Positions 18,717 to 28,800 of a stretch of 64,000 nucleotides of DNA are shown here, piece by piece. Position 1 is the first letter of the stretch. Each line of letters begins with the position of its first letter. The notes beneath the pieces are model-generated. The model searched no databases and was not told where the DNA came from. It worked only from the letters and a program-made list of their open reading frames with translations. The stretch covers positions 361,475 through 425,474 of the forward strand of contig CANHRG010000001.1 in NCBI GenBank assembly GCA_947463785.1. The letters run 5' to 3'. Source of the stretch: Sphingobacteriaceae bacterium. GTDB lineage: Bacteria; Bacteroidota; Bacteroidia; Sphingobacteriales; Sphingobacteriaceae. The position numbers and the translations under genes were made by a program.

Positions 18717-19850
18717 ATGATGAAAAAACTCATCGTGCTGTTGTTTTTTTACACTTTCTCTCTGGAGTCAATGGCTGCTGCATTGCCCGATTCTTCGAGG
18801 TTTGTACATGAACAGTACTTGAATTCTTCATCAGCTAACAGCCCATCAAAATTTCGAACAGACACCATTAAGCAGTCAATTCCGACCATTTTTAATCAGT
18901 CGGTACAAAGCAATATTGATGCGATTGGAAAACGTAAAGAACAGGTGGGCAAAATGCTAGGCTTATCCAATTATTACTTCCCGGTTTACGAAAAAGTACT
19001 CAAAGAGTATGGCTTACCCGAAGAACTTAAATTTCTTTCTGTGATCGAATCGGCATTAAATCCGCATGCTGTATCGCGGGTTGGTGCCACAGGTCCCTGG
19101 CAGTTCATGGCTCCTACAGCCAAGTCTTACGGACTAAAAATTAACCAAGAGATTGACGAACGTAAAGATCCGGTTCAGGCTAGCAAGGCGGCGGCTGCTT
19201 ACCTAAAAGATGCATTTAATCAGTTTGGCGATTGGCTTTTGGCTATAGCATCCTACAATTGTGGCATGGGGGCGGTTTCAAGAGCAATTATCAAAGCTGG
19301 CGGGAAAGCAGATTTCTGGGAAATTAGTAGATACCTACCGGCTGAAACTCGTAATTACGTGCCTAAATTCTTGGCTACAGCTTATATCATGAGTAATTAC
19401 CGGGAGTTTGGAATTAATCCTTTGGCCCCGGCTTTCAATACCATGACCGACGTGGTTGATGTGATCAAACCGGTATCTCTGACCGCTGTGGCAAAAGCTA
19501 CAGGAATAGATTTGCAGCAGCTCATTCTGTTAAATCCAGCCTATAAAAAATTAATTATCAACGGTTCTAAAGATGCACCAAAGCCATTGGTTATTCCTAC
19601 CAACAATAATCCAGATTACTTTGCACTCTATCAGGTGCTAAACGGTGGTCCTGTTAATCAGAACAAAATCGAACCCAAAACACAAGCCGCTGCAACAAAT
19701 ACACTTTACCATACGGTAAAAAAAGGCGAAAATTTAAGCACAATTGCCAAAAAATTTCCTGGTGTTACTGTAAATCAGCTGAAAGTTTGGAACGGATTGA
19801 AAAGCAGCAGCCTGAGCGTAGGCATGCGCTTAAAAATCCGCAAATCCTGA
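18717..19850 (+). CDS. Lytic transglycosylase with LysM domain (MltD-like)
   Basis: A 377-residue exported protein with a signal peptide (IVLLFFYTFSLESMAAA). The SLT domain spans about residues 95-215, with the catalytic glutamate in LSVIESALNPHAVSRVGATGPWQF and the NYVPKFLATAYI segment. A single peptidoglycan-binding LysM motif lies at the C-terminus (YHTVKKGENLSTIAKKF). It cleaves the glycan strand of peptidoglycan to give anhydromuramic ends. Two adjacent ATGs (18717, 18720) are both possible starts. It lies 44 bases after the second tatA. Confidence 0.9.
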   Translation: MMKKLIVLLFFYTFSLESMAAALPDSSRFVHEQYLNSSSANSPSKFRTDTIKQSIPTIFNQSVQSNIDAIGKRKEQVGKMLGLSNYYFPVYEKVLKEYGLPEELKFLSVIESALNPHAVSRVGATGPWQFMAPTAKSYGLKINQEIDERKDPVQASKAAAAYLKDAFNQFGDWLLAIASYNCGMGAVSRAIIKAGGKADFWEISRYLPAETRNYVPKFLATAYIMSNYREFGINPLAPAFNTMTDVVDVIKPVSLTAVAKATGIDLQQLILLNPAYKKLIINGSKDAPKPLVIPTNNNPDYFALYQVLNGGPVNQNKIEPKTQAAATNTLYHTVKKGENLSTIAKKFPGVTVNQLKVWNGLKSSSLSVGMRLKIRKS

Positions 19851-19894
19851 TTTAGAATGCAACAAACTAAATCGGTTTCCGTAAAAAGAATAGT

Positions 19895-19902
19895 ATTTTT
19901 GA
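19895..19902 (+). promoter_or_regulatory. Probable maeB -7 box
   Basis: TATTTTTG matches TAnnTTTG and ends 24 bases before the maeB ATG. A clear -33 TTTG is not seen. Confidence 0.4.
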
Positions 19903-19926
19903 ATCCATTCTCCAATTATATCCTAC

Positions 19927-22254
19927 ATGAGTAAAACTAACCGAAAACAAGACGCATTGGATTACCACGCATTAGGTCGTCCTGGTAAGATTGAAGTTGT
20001 TTCTACAAAGCCAACCAATTCACAGCGTGACCTCACTTTGGCCTATTCGCCTGGTGTTGCGGAGCCCTGTCTGAAAATTGCAGAAAATAAAGAAGATGTA
20101 TACAAATATACCGCCAAAGGAAACTTGGTTGCGGTAATTAGTAATGGAACGGCAGTTTTAGGTTTAGGCGATATTGGTCCGGAAGCCGGTAAGCCAGTTA
20201 TGGAAGGAAAAGGAATTTTATTCAAGATTTTTGCCGATATCGATGTGTTCGATTTGGAGTTGGACACCAAAAATGTTGACGATTTCGTAAAAATTGTGAA
20301 AGCACTCGAGCCTACATTCGGCGGGGTGAATTTAGAAGATATTAAAGCTCCAGAATGTTTCGAAATAGAGCGTCGCTTGAAAGAGGAATTGCAAATCCCA
20401 ATCATGCACGACGACCAACACGGGACTGCAATTATTTCATCTGCAGCTTTGCTCAATGCCTGCGAAATACAGAAGAAAAAGATTGATAAAGTGAAGATTG
20501 TGGTAAACGGAGCTGGTGCCGCTGCTATTTCTTGTTCTCGTTTATACATGAGTGTTGGGGCGAAGAAAGAAAATATTGTGATGATCGACAGAACCGGCGT
20601 AATTAATCAGAGCAGAGAAAATCTGGATCCGACTAAAGCCGAGTTTGCCACAAGTCGCAAAATAAATACACTTGAAGAAGCCATTAAAGATGCAGATGTG
20701 TTTATTGGTTTGTCTTCAGCAGATGTACTATCACCAGCTATGCTGAAGACGATGGCCAAGAACCCCATCGTGTTTGCCATGGCCAACCCCGATCCAGAAA
20801 TTGATTACAACCTGGCTATCAAAACGCGTAAAGATGTATTGATGGCAACGGGCCGTTCAGACTTCCCGAACCAGGTGAATAACGTATTGGGGTTCCCTTA
20901 CATTTTCAGAGGGGCTTTAGACGTGCGTGCAACAACCATTAACGAAGCCATGAAAATTGCTGCAGTTAAGGCTATTGCCGAATTAGCTAAAAAGCCGGTT
21001 CCTGAAGCAGTTAACCTGGCTTACAATACCAAAAACCTAAAATTTGGTAAAGATTACATCATTCCGAAGCCATTGGATTTTCGATTAATTACTGCGGTTT
21101 CTCCTGCGGTTGCCAAAGCGGCTATGGACTCCGGTGTTGCACGTTATCCAATTACCGACTGGGATGCCTACAAGGAAGAATTGAAATTGCGTTTAGGTAT
21201 GGATGACGCATTGATGCGTGCCATTACCAACAAAGCAAAACTGGATCCGAAGAAAGTGGTATTTGCCGAAGCAGATAACTATAAAATTCTGAAAGCTGCT
21301 CAAATTGTAAAAGATGACGGTATTGCAACGCCAATACTATTGGGTAACCGCGAACGTATTCAGGAAATTATAGCTGAGAATGAATTGGATCTTGGAGAAG
21401 TAACCATCTTAGATCCGTTAGAAGAAAAAGAAAAAACGAATCAATACGCAGAATACCTTTTCCAAAAACGTCAACGTAGAGGTGTTACCTTGTACGAGGC
21501 CAAAAAACTCATGCGTGACCGTAATTATTTCGGAGCTTGCATGGTGCAGTTTGGCGAAGCCGATGCCTTGATATCTGGTTTAACCAAAAATTACGTACAA
21601 ACCATTCGTCCTGCATTGCAACTTATCGGTACAGAACCCGGAGTAAACAAAGTGGCCGGTATGTACATGATGTTAACCAGCAAGGGCCCTGTTTTCTTTG
21701 GAGACACTACTGTAAATGTGAATCCAAGCGTGGAAGAGTTAGTAGATATTACCGTATTAATAGACCGATCTGTTAAGAAATTCAATATTCAGCCACGTAT
21801 CGCCATGCTTTCTTACTCAAATTTTGGTTCAAACGAAGGGCCAATACCAGAGAAGACCCGTCAGGCGGTTCAAATTTTGCACGAAAAATATCCAGATATC
21901 GTTGTAGATGGAGAGATGCAAGCTAATTTTGCCATGAATCCGGCATTATTGAAAGACAATTTCTCATTTAGCACTTTAAATGGTCAGCCTGCCAATACAC
22001 TTGTTTTCCCTACGTTAGAATCGGGTAATATCGCCTACAAGCTCATACAGGAATTAGGTGATGCAGAAGCTATTGGTCCGATTTTATTGGGATTAAATAA
22101 GCCGGTGCACATTTTGCAGTTGGGTAGCTCGGTAAGAGAGATTGTGAACATGATTACCATTGCGGTTGTAGATGCTCAGTCTAAGGCAGAAGGTAGTGTT
22201 GTAAAAAAACTGAGAAATAGTATCTTTAGTAGAGTTCGTAAATCTGCTAAATAA
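19927..22254 (+). CDS. maeB: NADP-dependent malic enzyme, phosphotransacetylase-fused
   Basis: A 775-residue two-part protein. The N-terminal malic-enzyme domain (about 1-410) oxidatively decarboxylates malate to pyruvate. It shows the SPGVAEPC loop, MEGKGILFKIFADID, HDDQHGTAIISSAALLNA and the nucleotide-binding VVNGAGAAAI. The C-terminal half (about 430-775) is a phosphate acetyltransferase-like domain (MYMMLTSKGPVFFGDTTVN). In studied MaeB enzymes that domain is not an active transacetylase but binds regulators such as acetyl-CoA. It is followed after two bases by ruvA. Confidence 0.95.
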   Translation: MSKTNRKQDALDYHALGRPGKIEVVSTKPTNSQRDLTLAYSPGVAEPCLKIAENKEDVYKYTAKGNLVAVISNGTAVLGLGDIGPEAGKPVMEGKGILFKIFADIDVFDLELDTKNVDDFVKIVKALEPTFGGVNLEDIKAPECFEIERRLKEELQIPIMHDDQHGTAIISSAALLNACEIQKKKIDKVKIVVNGAGAAAISCSRLYMSVGAKKENIVMIDRTGVINQSRENLDPTKAEFATSRKINTLEEAIKDADVFIGLSSADVLSPAMLKTMAKNPIVFAMANPDPEIDYNLAIKTRKDVLMATGRSDFPNQVNNVLGFPYIFRGALDVRATTINEAMKIAAVKAIAELAKKPVPEAVNLAYNTKNLKFGKDYIIPKPLDFRLITAVSPAVAKAAMDSGVARYPITDWDAYKEELKLRLGMDDALMRAITNKAKLDPKKVVFAEADNYKILKAAQIVKDDGIATPILLGNRERIQEIIAENELDLGEVTILDPLEEKEKTNQYAEYLFQKRQRRGVTLYEAKKLMRDRNYFGACMVQFGEADALISGLTKNYVQTIRPALQLIGTEPGVNKVAGMYMMLTSKGPVFFGDTTVNVNPSVEELVDITVLIDRSVKKFNIQPRIAMLSYSNFGSNEGPIPEKTRQAVQILHEKYPDIVVDGEMQANFAMNPALLKDNFSFSTLNGQPANTLVFPTLESGNIAYKLIQELGDAEAIGPILLGLNKPVHILQLGSSVREIVNMITIAVVDAQSKAEGSVVKKLRNSIFSRVRKSAK

Positions 22255-22256
22255 TT

Positions 22257-22841
22257 ATGTACGCATACATTGATGGTAAACTAGCTTTCAAGTGCCCAAC
22301 TTATGTAGTTCTTGAAGCCGGCGGTATAGGTTACCAAATACACATTTCTTTACATACCTACGCTCAGTTGCCTAATCAAGAGCGATGCAAACTGTATACC
22401 TGGCTTCACGTAAAAGAAGATGCACATACGTTGTACGGTTTTGCCGAGGAAGGTGAGCGCCGCTTGTTCTTACATCTGATCTCAGTTTCCGGTATCGGGC
22501 CAAATACCGGGCGAATGATTTTGTCGTCCATTACTCCCCAGGAGATTCAGACAGCCATCATTAAAGGTGACGTTCCATTAATTCAACGCATAAAGGGCAT
22601 TGGCCCTAAATCTGCTCAACGCTTGATTTTAGAATTGCAAGATAAACTGAAGAAAGAAGGTCCAGATTCATTAATTACTGTTCCTGAGATGCACACAGTA
22701 CGTGATGAAGCTCTGGCAGCGTTAACTATGCTCGGCTTTGCGAAAAATGCTGCAGAAAAGGCCCTTGATAACGCAATAAATGCCGAAAATGGCAGTTTAA
22801 GTGTAGAGGCTTTAATTAAAATTGCTTTAAAAAGCTTATAA
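22257..22841 (+). CDS. ruvA: Holliday junction branch migration protein RuvA
   Basis: RuvA tetramers bind Holliday junctions and recruit the RuvB motor. The 194-residue protein has the N-terminal OB fold (MYAYIDGKLAFKCPTYVVLEAGGIGYQI), the two helix-hairpin-helix motifs (LISVSGIGPNTGR, IQRIKGIGPKSAQRLI) and the C-terminal domain that contacts RuvB (DEALAALTMLGFAKNAAEKAL). It lies two bases after maeB and 25 bases before sprA, so it is co-transcribed with genes of unrelated function. ruvC is at 49.2 kb on the other strand, and ruvB is not in the window. Confidence 0.96.
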   Translation: MYAYIDGKLAFKCPTYVVLEAGGIGYQIHISLHTYAQLPNQERCKLYTWLHVKEDAHTLYGFAEEGERRLFLHLISVSGIGPNTGRMILSSITPQEIQTAIIKGDVPLIQRIKGIGPKSAQRLILELQDKLKKEGPDSLITVPEMHTVRDEALAALTMLGFAKNAAEKALDNAINAENGSLSVEALIKIALKSL

Positions 22842-22866
22842 TTACTTAATCTATCCCTTAGTAATC

Positions 22867-25800
22867 TTGTTGAAAAAGTTATCTGGCGCTTTCTTTTTTT
22901 ACCTCATTTTTTTCTTTGCATTGGGCATTCAGTCGGTGTTTGCGCAACAAAATGCAGAAAAAAAGGATAGTTTAAAGCTCATTTACCCGCTTGTAGATTC
23001 TAAAGTCTTAAGTTTGAGGAAACTAAGTGGCGTTTCCTTACCCAATCCGGCCAATTTGAAACGTACGGTGGAGTTTGATCCGCTCAATCGGAAATACATC
23101 ATTCAAGATAAAATAGGTAACCAGCTCTATCGTAGTCCGCAATACCTGTCAATATCTGAATACCAGCGTTTAGAGAGCCAACAAATTAAAAAATCCTACT
23201 GGCGTGAATTATCCAATGCTCCGCTAGAGGAAGCCCGTCAGCCCGGCTTTATCCCTGCAGTAAAGATCAACAGTAAATCGTTTGATCGTTTGTTTGGAGG
23301 CTCAACCATCGAAATTCGTCCGCAAGGATCTGCCGAATTAACCTTTGCCGGACGTATCAATCGCAACGAAAATCCATTGTTCAACGAGCGTCAACGGGTG
23401 CAGGGTAATTTCGACTTCAATCAGCGTATTCAAATGAACTTGGTCGGGCAGGTGGGGTCTAAATTGAAAATCAGTACCAATTACAATACCGAAGCACAAT
23501 TCGACTTTGAAAACCAGGTTAAATTAGATTATACCGGTAAAGACGATGAGATTATTAAAAAAATTGAAGCCGGTAACGTATCGCTACCGCTCAGCTCTTC
23601 GCTAATTACCGGCAGTCAGGCTTTGTTCGGTCTAAAAACTCAATTGCAGTTTGGGAAACTGAACGTAACCAGTGTTTTTTCGCAGCAAAAATCGCAATCT
23701 AAAGAAATCACCATTACTAACGGTTCACAGCAAAACGAATTCAGAATTTCTGCCGATAGTTACGAAACCAATAAGCACTTTTTCTTAGCGCAGTATTTCC
23801 GCAACAACTATAACCTTGCACTATCCAGCATCCCAATCCTCAAAACGAATGTCAATATCACGAAGATTGAGGTTTGGATAACCAATCGCTCTAATAATAC
23901 GACCGACTCCAGAGATGTGCTAGGTTTTCTGGATATGGGAGAGAACACGCCATACAATCCCATGTTTCAAGGAGGGATGAGTGCTTTTCCAGCTGCATTC
24001 AACGGTCCAGGATTCCCACAGAAGTCGAATAATCTCTTGGATATACTTCCTGCCGGTGCCCGATTAACCAATTCTAACGACATCAATCAGTTTTTTTCGG
24101 CCAACGGAGCATCAGATAATTTTGTAAAACTCACTTATGCCCGCAAACTCACCGAAAAAGAATTTACGCTGCACCCGCAATTGGGTTACATTTCCTTGAA
24201 TAGTGCGTTAAATGCCGATGAAGTTCTGGCTGTTGCCTATCGGTATACGGTTAACGGAGTGGAGTATCAGGTAGGGGAATTTTCAACAGACCGCCCGGTA
24301 AATAATCAAACTCCCGAAATGTTGTTTGTGAAATTGTTAAAAAACGAAACTCTTAAAACCAATCTGCCAATTTGGGATTTGATGATGAAAAACATCTACT
24401 CGATTGGTGCTTATCAAGTGGGTAGAAATGATTTCAGATTGAATGTATTTCGGGTAGATGAAGCTACGGGTGTTGAGAAACCCCAAATGACCGAAGGGCA
24501 GAATACCAACGGTAAACTCTGGTTGCAGATAACTAAGATCGATCAATTAAATCAGCAGAATGACCGTAAACCAGATGGCTTTTTCGACTTTTTGGAGGGT
24601 CTAACCATTGATCCCTTGAACGGTAGAATCACCTTCACGGTTATTGAACCTTTTGGTAAAGATTTAGAAGCACAATTTAATACCCAATCCGAGCAGGCGC
24701 TGATTAAAAAGTACGTTTTTAATCCTTTATACAGAACCACCAAACCCGAAGCACAGCAATTGTATCCGGAATTGAATCGGTATTTCATCAAAGGAACCTA
24801 CCAGTCACAAGTCAGTTCAGAGTTTCAGCTTAACGCCATCAATATTCCTGAAGGCTCTGTACAGGTAATCGCCGGCACCCAGCCTTTGCAAGAAGGTGCA
24901 GATTTTACCATCGACTACAATATTGGTCGGGTACGCATCCTCAATCAGGCGCTGCTGAACTCTGGTCAACCCATTCGGATCAAACTGGAGAACAACGAAT
25001 TGTTTGGTATCCAACAACGTTCCTTATTAGGAACGCGTTTCGATTATCGGGCAAATCCAAATTTGAATTTAGGAGCAACACTCTTAAACCTTACCGAACG
25101 TCCGCTTACGCAGAAGGTAAATATTGGCGAAGAACCAATTTCGAACACCATTTGGGGCTTAGATCTGAATTACAATTCAGATTCTCGTTGGTTAACCCGA
25201 ATGGTAGATAAATTGCCTTTAATTAATACCAAAGAAAAATCCAGTATTACGTTTAGTGGCGAGTTTGCCAATTTTGTCCCTGGCCATCCTCGGGCCCTCA
25301 ATTTTGCCGGCAGTAAAAACGGCTCCAGTTACCTTGATGATTTTGAAGCCAGCCGCTCGGTAATCGATTTAAAGAGTGCCATTACCTGGCAAATTTCGGG
25401 TACCCCAAGACTTTTTGCCAGCGATTATACTAGCCCTGGGCTGGATTATGGCTATAACAGAGCCCGTTTAGCCTGGTACAATATTGATCCGATTTTTTAC
25501 AATCGTTTTGCCGGAGCCACACCTTCTGATGTAAAATTGAGTACGGATGAATTGTCGAACCATTACTCCAGAGAAATATTGGAGCGAGAGGTTTTCCCTT
25601 TCAAAGATTCACCAACTGGCCAGCCTTTGTTTTTGAATACGCTCAATATGGCTTATTACCCATCCATACGCGGGCCCTACAATTTCACAACTACCGATAT
25701 TGATAACGAAGGCAATTTGTTGAAACCGAAGGAGAGATGGGGAGGGATGTTCCGAAAAATTGAGAGTAACGACTTTGAATCTCTAAATATTGAATTCATT

Positions 25801-28800
25801 GAATTATGGGTCATGGATCCATTCATTTATAAGCCCAATTCTCAGGATAAGGGATTCTTGTACTTTGATTTTGGAAACCTTTCAGAAGATATACTGAAAG
25901 ATGGTAAGAAATCATTAGAGAATGGCTTGCCTACGGATGGTAATCCAGACAAAGTGGATACCAATACCCCATGGGGAAAGGTCCCTAAATTGCAGCCCGT
26001 AATTCAGGCTTTTGATAATAACCCAGATGCCAGAAAACTACAAGATGTGGGCTTAGACGGATTAAATGATACCGAAGAGCAACAGAAATACAATTCCTTT
26101 TTAAGCAATATAGCACCCAAAGTAAGTCCGCAAGTGCTTACCACGCTCACCAAAGACCCTTCATCAGATAATTTTCAGTATTTCCGGGGCAATCAGTACA
26201 GCATTAATGACGGTATCTTGAAGCGTTATCAGTGGTATAACGGTACCGAGGGCAACTCGAAAACGCCGGCACAATCTTTGGCAGAAACGGGATTAGAAAA
26301 TACCGCTTCAACCGCTCTGCCCGACGGTGAAGACGTGAACCGTGATAACAATACTTCGCAATCGGATGATTATTACGAATACAAAGTTCCAATCAGTGTC
26401 ACCGACCTGAGTTTGGGTGGGAAATACGTGACTGATGAAGTTAAATCGACGGTGAAATTGGCAAATGGCAATCAAGAAACGGTACGCTGGATTCAATTGC
26501 GTATTCCGCTGTCGGACCCAGATAGAACAGCCTTTGGAAACATTCAAGATCTACGCTCGGTACGTTTTATCCGTGCTTTTATGACCGGTTTCGCCGAACC
26601 AGTTGTACTTCGTTTAGCCAAATTCCAATTGGTGCGTGGCGAATGGCGCAGGTTTAACCCAGGCAATGAAGCGGGTAAAGTTATAGCAGAACCTCAGGGT
26701 AATCAGATGCCTGATCAATCTATACTCGAAGTGAATACGGTAAACATTGAGGAGAACGGTAAACGTAGTCCTATCCCGTATGTTACGCCACCAGGAATTG
26801 CCAGGGAGTTAGATTTCAGCGGATTTAATGCCAATACCCGTCAGAATGAACAGTCACTTTCTGTTAAAGTGAAGAACCTGAAAGATGGATACGGACGTGC
26901 TGCATTTAAAACTACCTTCAACGATTTCCGCTCTTACCGCCGTTTGGAAATGTTTATTCATGCCGAGAATAACGGCACACTCAATCCGTTAAACGATAAA
27001 GATATCGCTGCATTTATTCGTATTGGAAGCGACAATCAGGAGAATTATTACGAATACGAAATTCCTCTGAAAATTACTTCACCCAATACTTCCGATCCGG
27101 CCTTGATCTGGCCTGATCAAAATAAGCTGGATGTAAGCATTAGCCAATTGCAACAGGTAAAAGTAATGCGGGGTTTAAATTGGCAACCGAACCTTCCGTA
27201 TACGTATACCGTTCCGGGCACTCAAAATAAAATTACGGTTGTGGGTAACCCCGACCTAAGTAAAGTTAGGGTATTGATGCTGGGAGTTAGAAACCCGCTT
27301 AAAAACCAAAATGCACTTGATGATGGTTTAGACAAATCTGCAGAAGTGTGGTTTAACGAGTTGCGGTTAACTGATTTTGATCAACGTGGTGGCTGGGCTG
27401 CTACAGCAAGAATGAATGCAAAACTGGCTGATTTTGCCGATGTAAATGTATCGGGAAGCAGGAGCACAAACGGCTTTGGTTCGCTTGACCGCCGGGTAAG
27501 TGAGCGGAACAGGGCTGAAAATACCCTGTTCGATATTTCTTCCAGTATTGAAGCAGGCAAGTTGTTGCCTGAGCGCTCAGGGGTTAAAATCCCGATGTTT
27601 GTGAGCGTTTCTCAGCAAATTAGTACACCCATGTTTGACCCGCGTTCGCCGGATGTGGAGTTGAAAACCGCTTTAGACGTTTCTTCAAAAGAAGAACAAA
27701 AAAATATTTTAAATGTAGTACAAGACTACACCACCCGGAAAAGTATCAATTTCACCAATGTTCGTAAAGAAAGAACAGATCCGGAGAGCAAGAGTCATTT
27801 GTGGGATCTGGAAAACTGGAGTGCCACGTATGCGTATACCGAATACAATCATCGCGATTTTATCAATCAAAGTGCGATCCAGAAAACGTACAAAGCAGCT
27901 TTAGCTTATAATTTTTCTAAACCGGCTAAAAACTACACCCCATTTGCAAAAATCATTAAGAAAAATACGCTGGCGGTACTGAAAGACTTTAATTTCAGTT
28001 TGCTGCCTTCGGTATTGAATTTCCGTATTGATGTAGATCGCCTATATTCTGAAAACACCCTTCGCAATAACGACCCCTTGAATGCCATCCCGGTAGGAAC
28101 TACTTTCAATAAAAATTTCCAAATGACCCGTATATACGGAATCAGCTGGAACCTGAGCAAATCTTTGCAATTGGATTTCAATGCAACCAATTACTCTATA
28201 GTTGACGAGCCCGATGGCCGAATTAATGGCTTAAAACGCGATACTTTGTGGCAAAATCTGATGCGTTTGGGTAGAACAACAGATTACGGTCATACCCTAA
28301 ATTTGACTTACAATGTGCCACTTAATAAACTACCCGGACTCGACTGGATTAATTTAAGCACCCGCTACGGAACAACCTTTAACTGGAAAACAGAGCCCTT
28401 AGCTACCTTGAACGATCCTACCATTAATTTGGGTAATAGTATCCAAAATACCCGGGTGGTTCAGCTTAATCCAACGCTAAACCTGAGTGCATTGTACAAT
28501 AAATTTGGGTTTATTCGGAGATCAACCACTACTTCGGGTGGTTCAGGTTGGAAATCTGTTTTGATTAATGTTTTAACCAGTGTAAAGAACTTAAGCGGTG
28601 CCTATACCCGAACGGAAGGTATCTTTTTGCCTGGTTATTTGCCTAAAACCAATGCTTTTGGTCAGGATTTTTCTGCTGATGCACCGGGCTGGGATTTCCT
28701 TTTCGGTAGTCAACGGGATATTCGTCCAAGAGCGCTAGCCAATAATTGGATTAGTAATGATCCTTTGCTCAATCAACAATACGTAACCGGTTTTAAGGAA

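Noticed and set aside
20043-20549. 168-residue minus-strand ORF inside maeB
   Set aside because: It is antisense to the well-conserved malic-enzyme domain, has no recognisable domain, and looks like a composition shadow. The same holds for 12970-13440 and 35368-35784.
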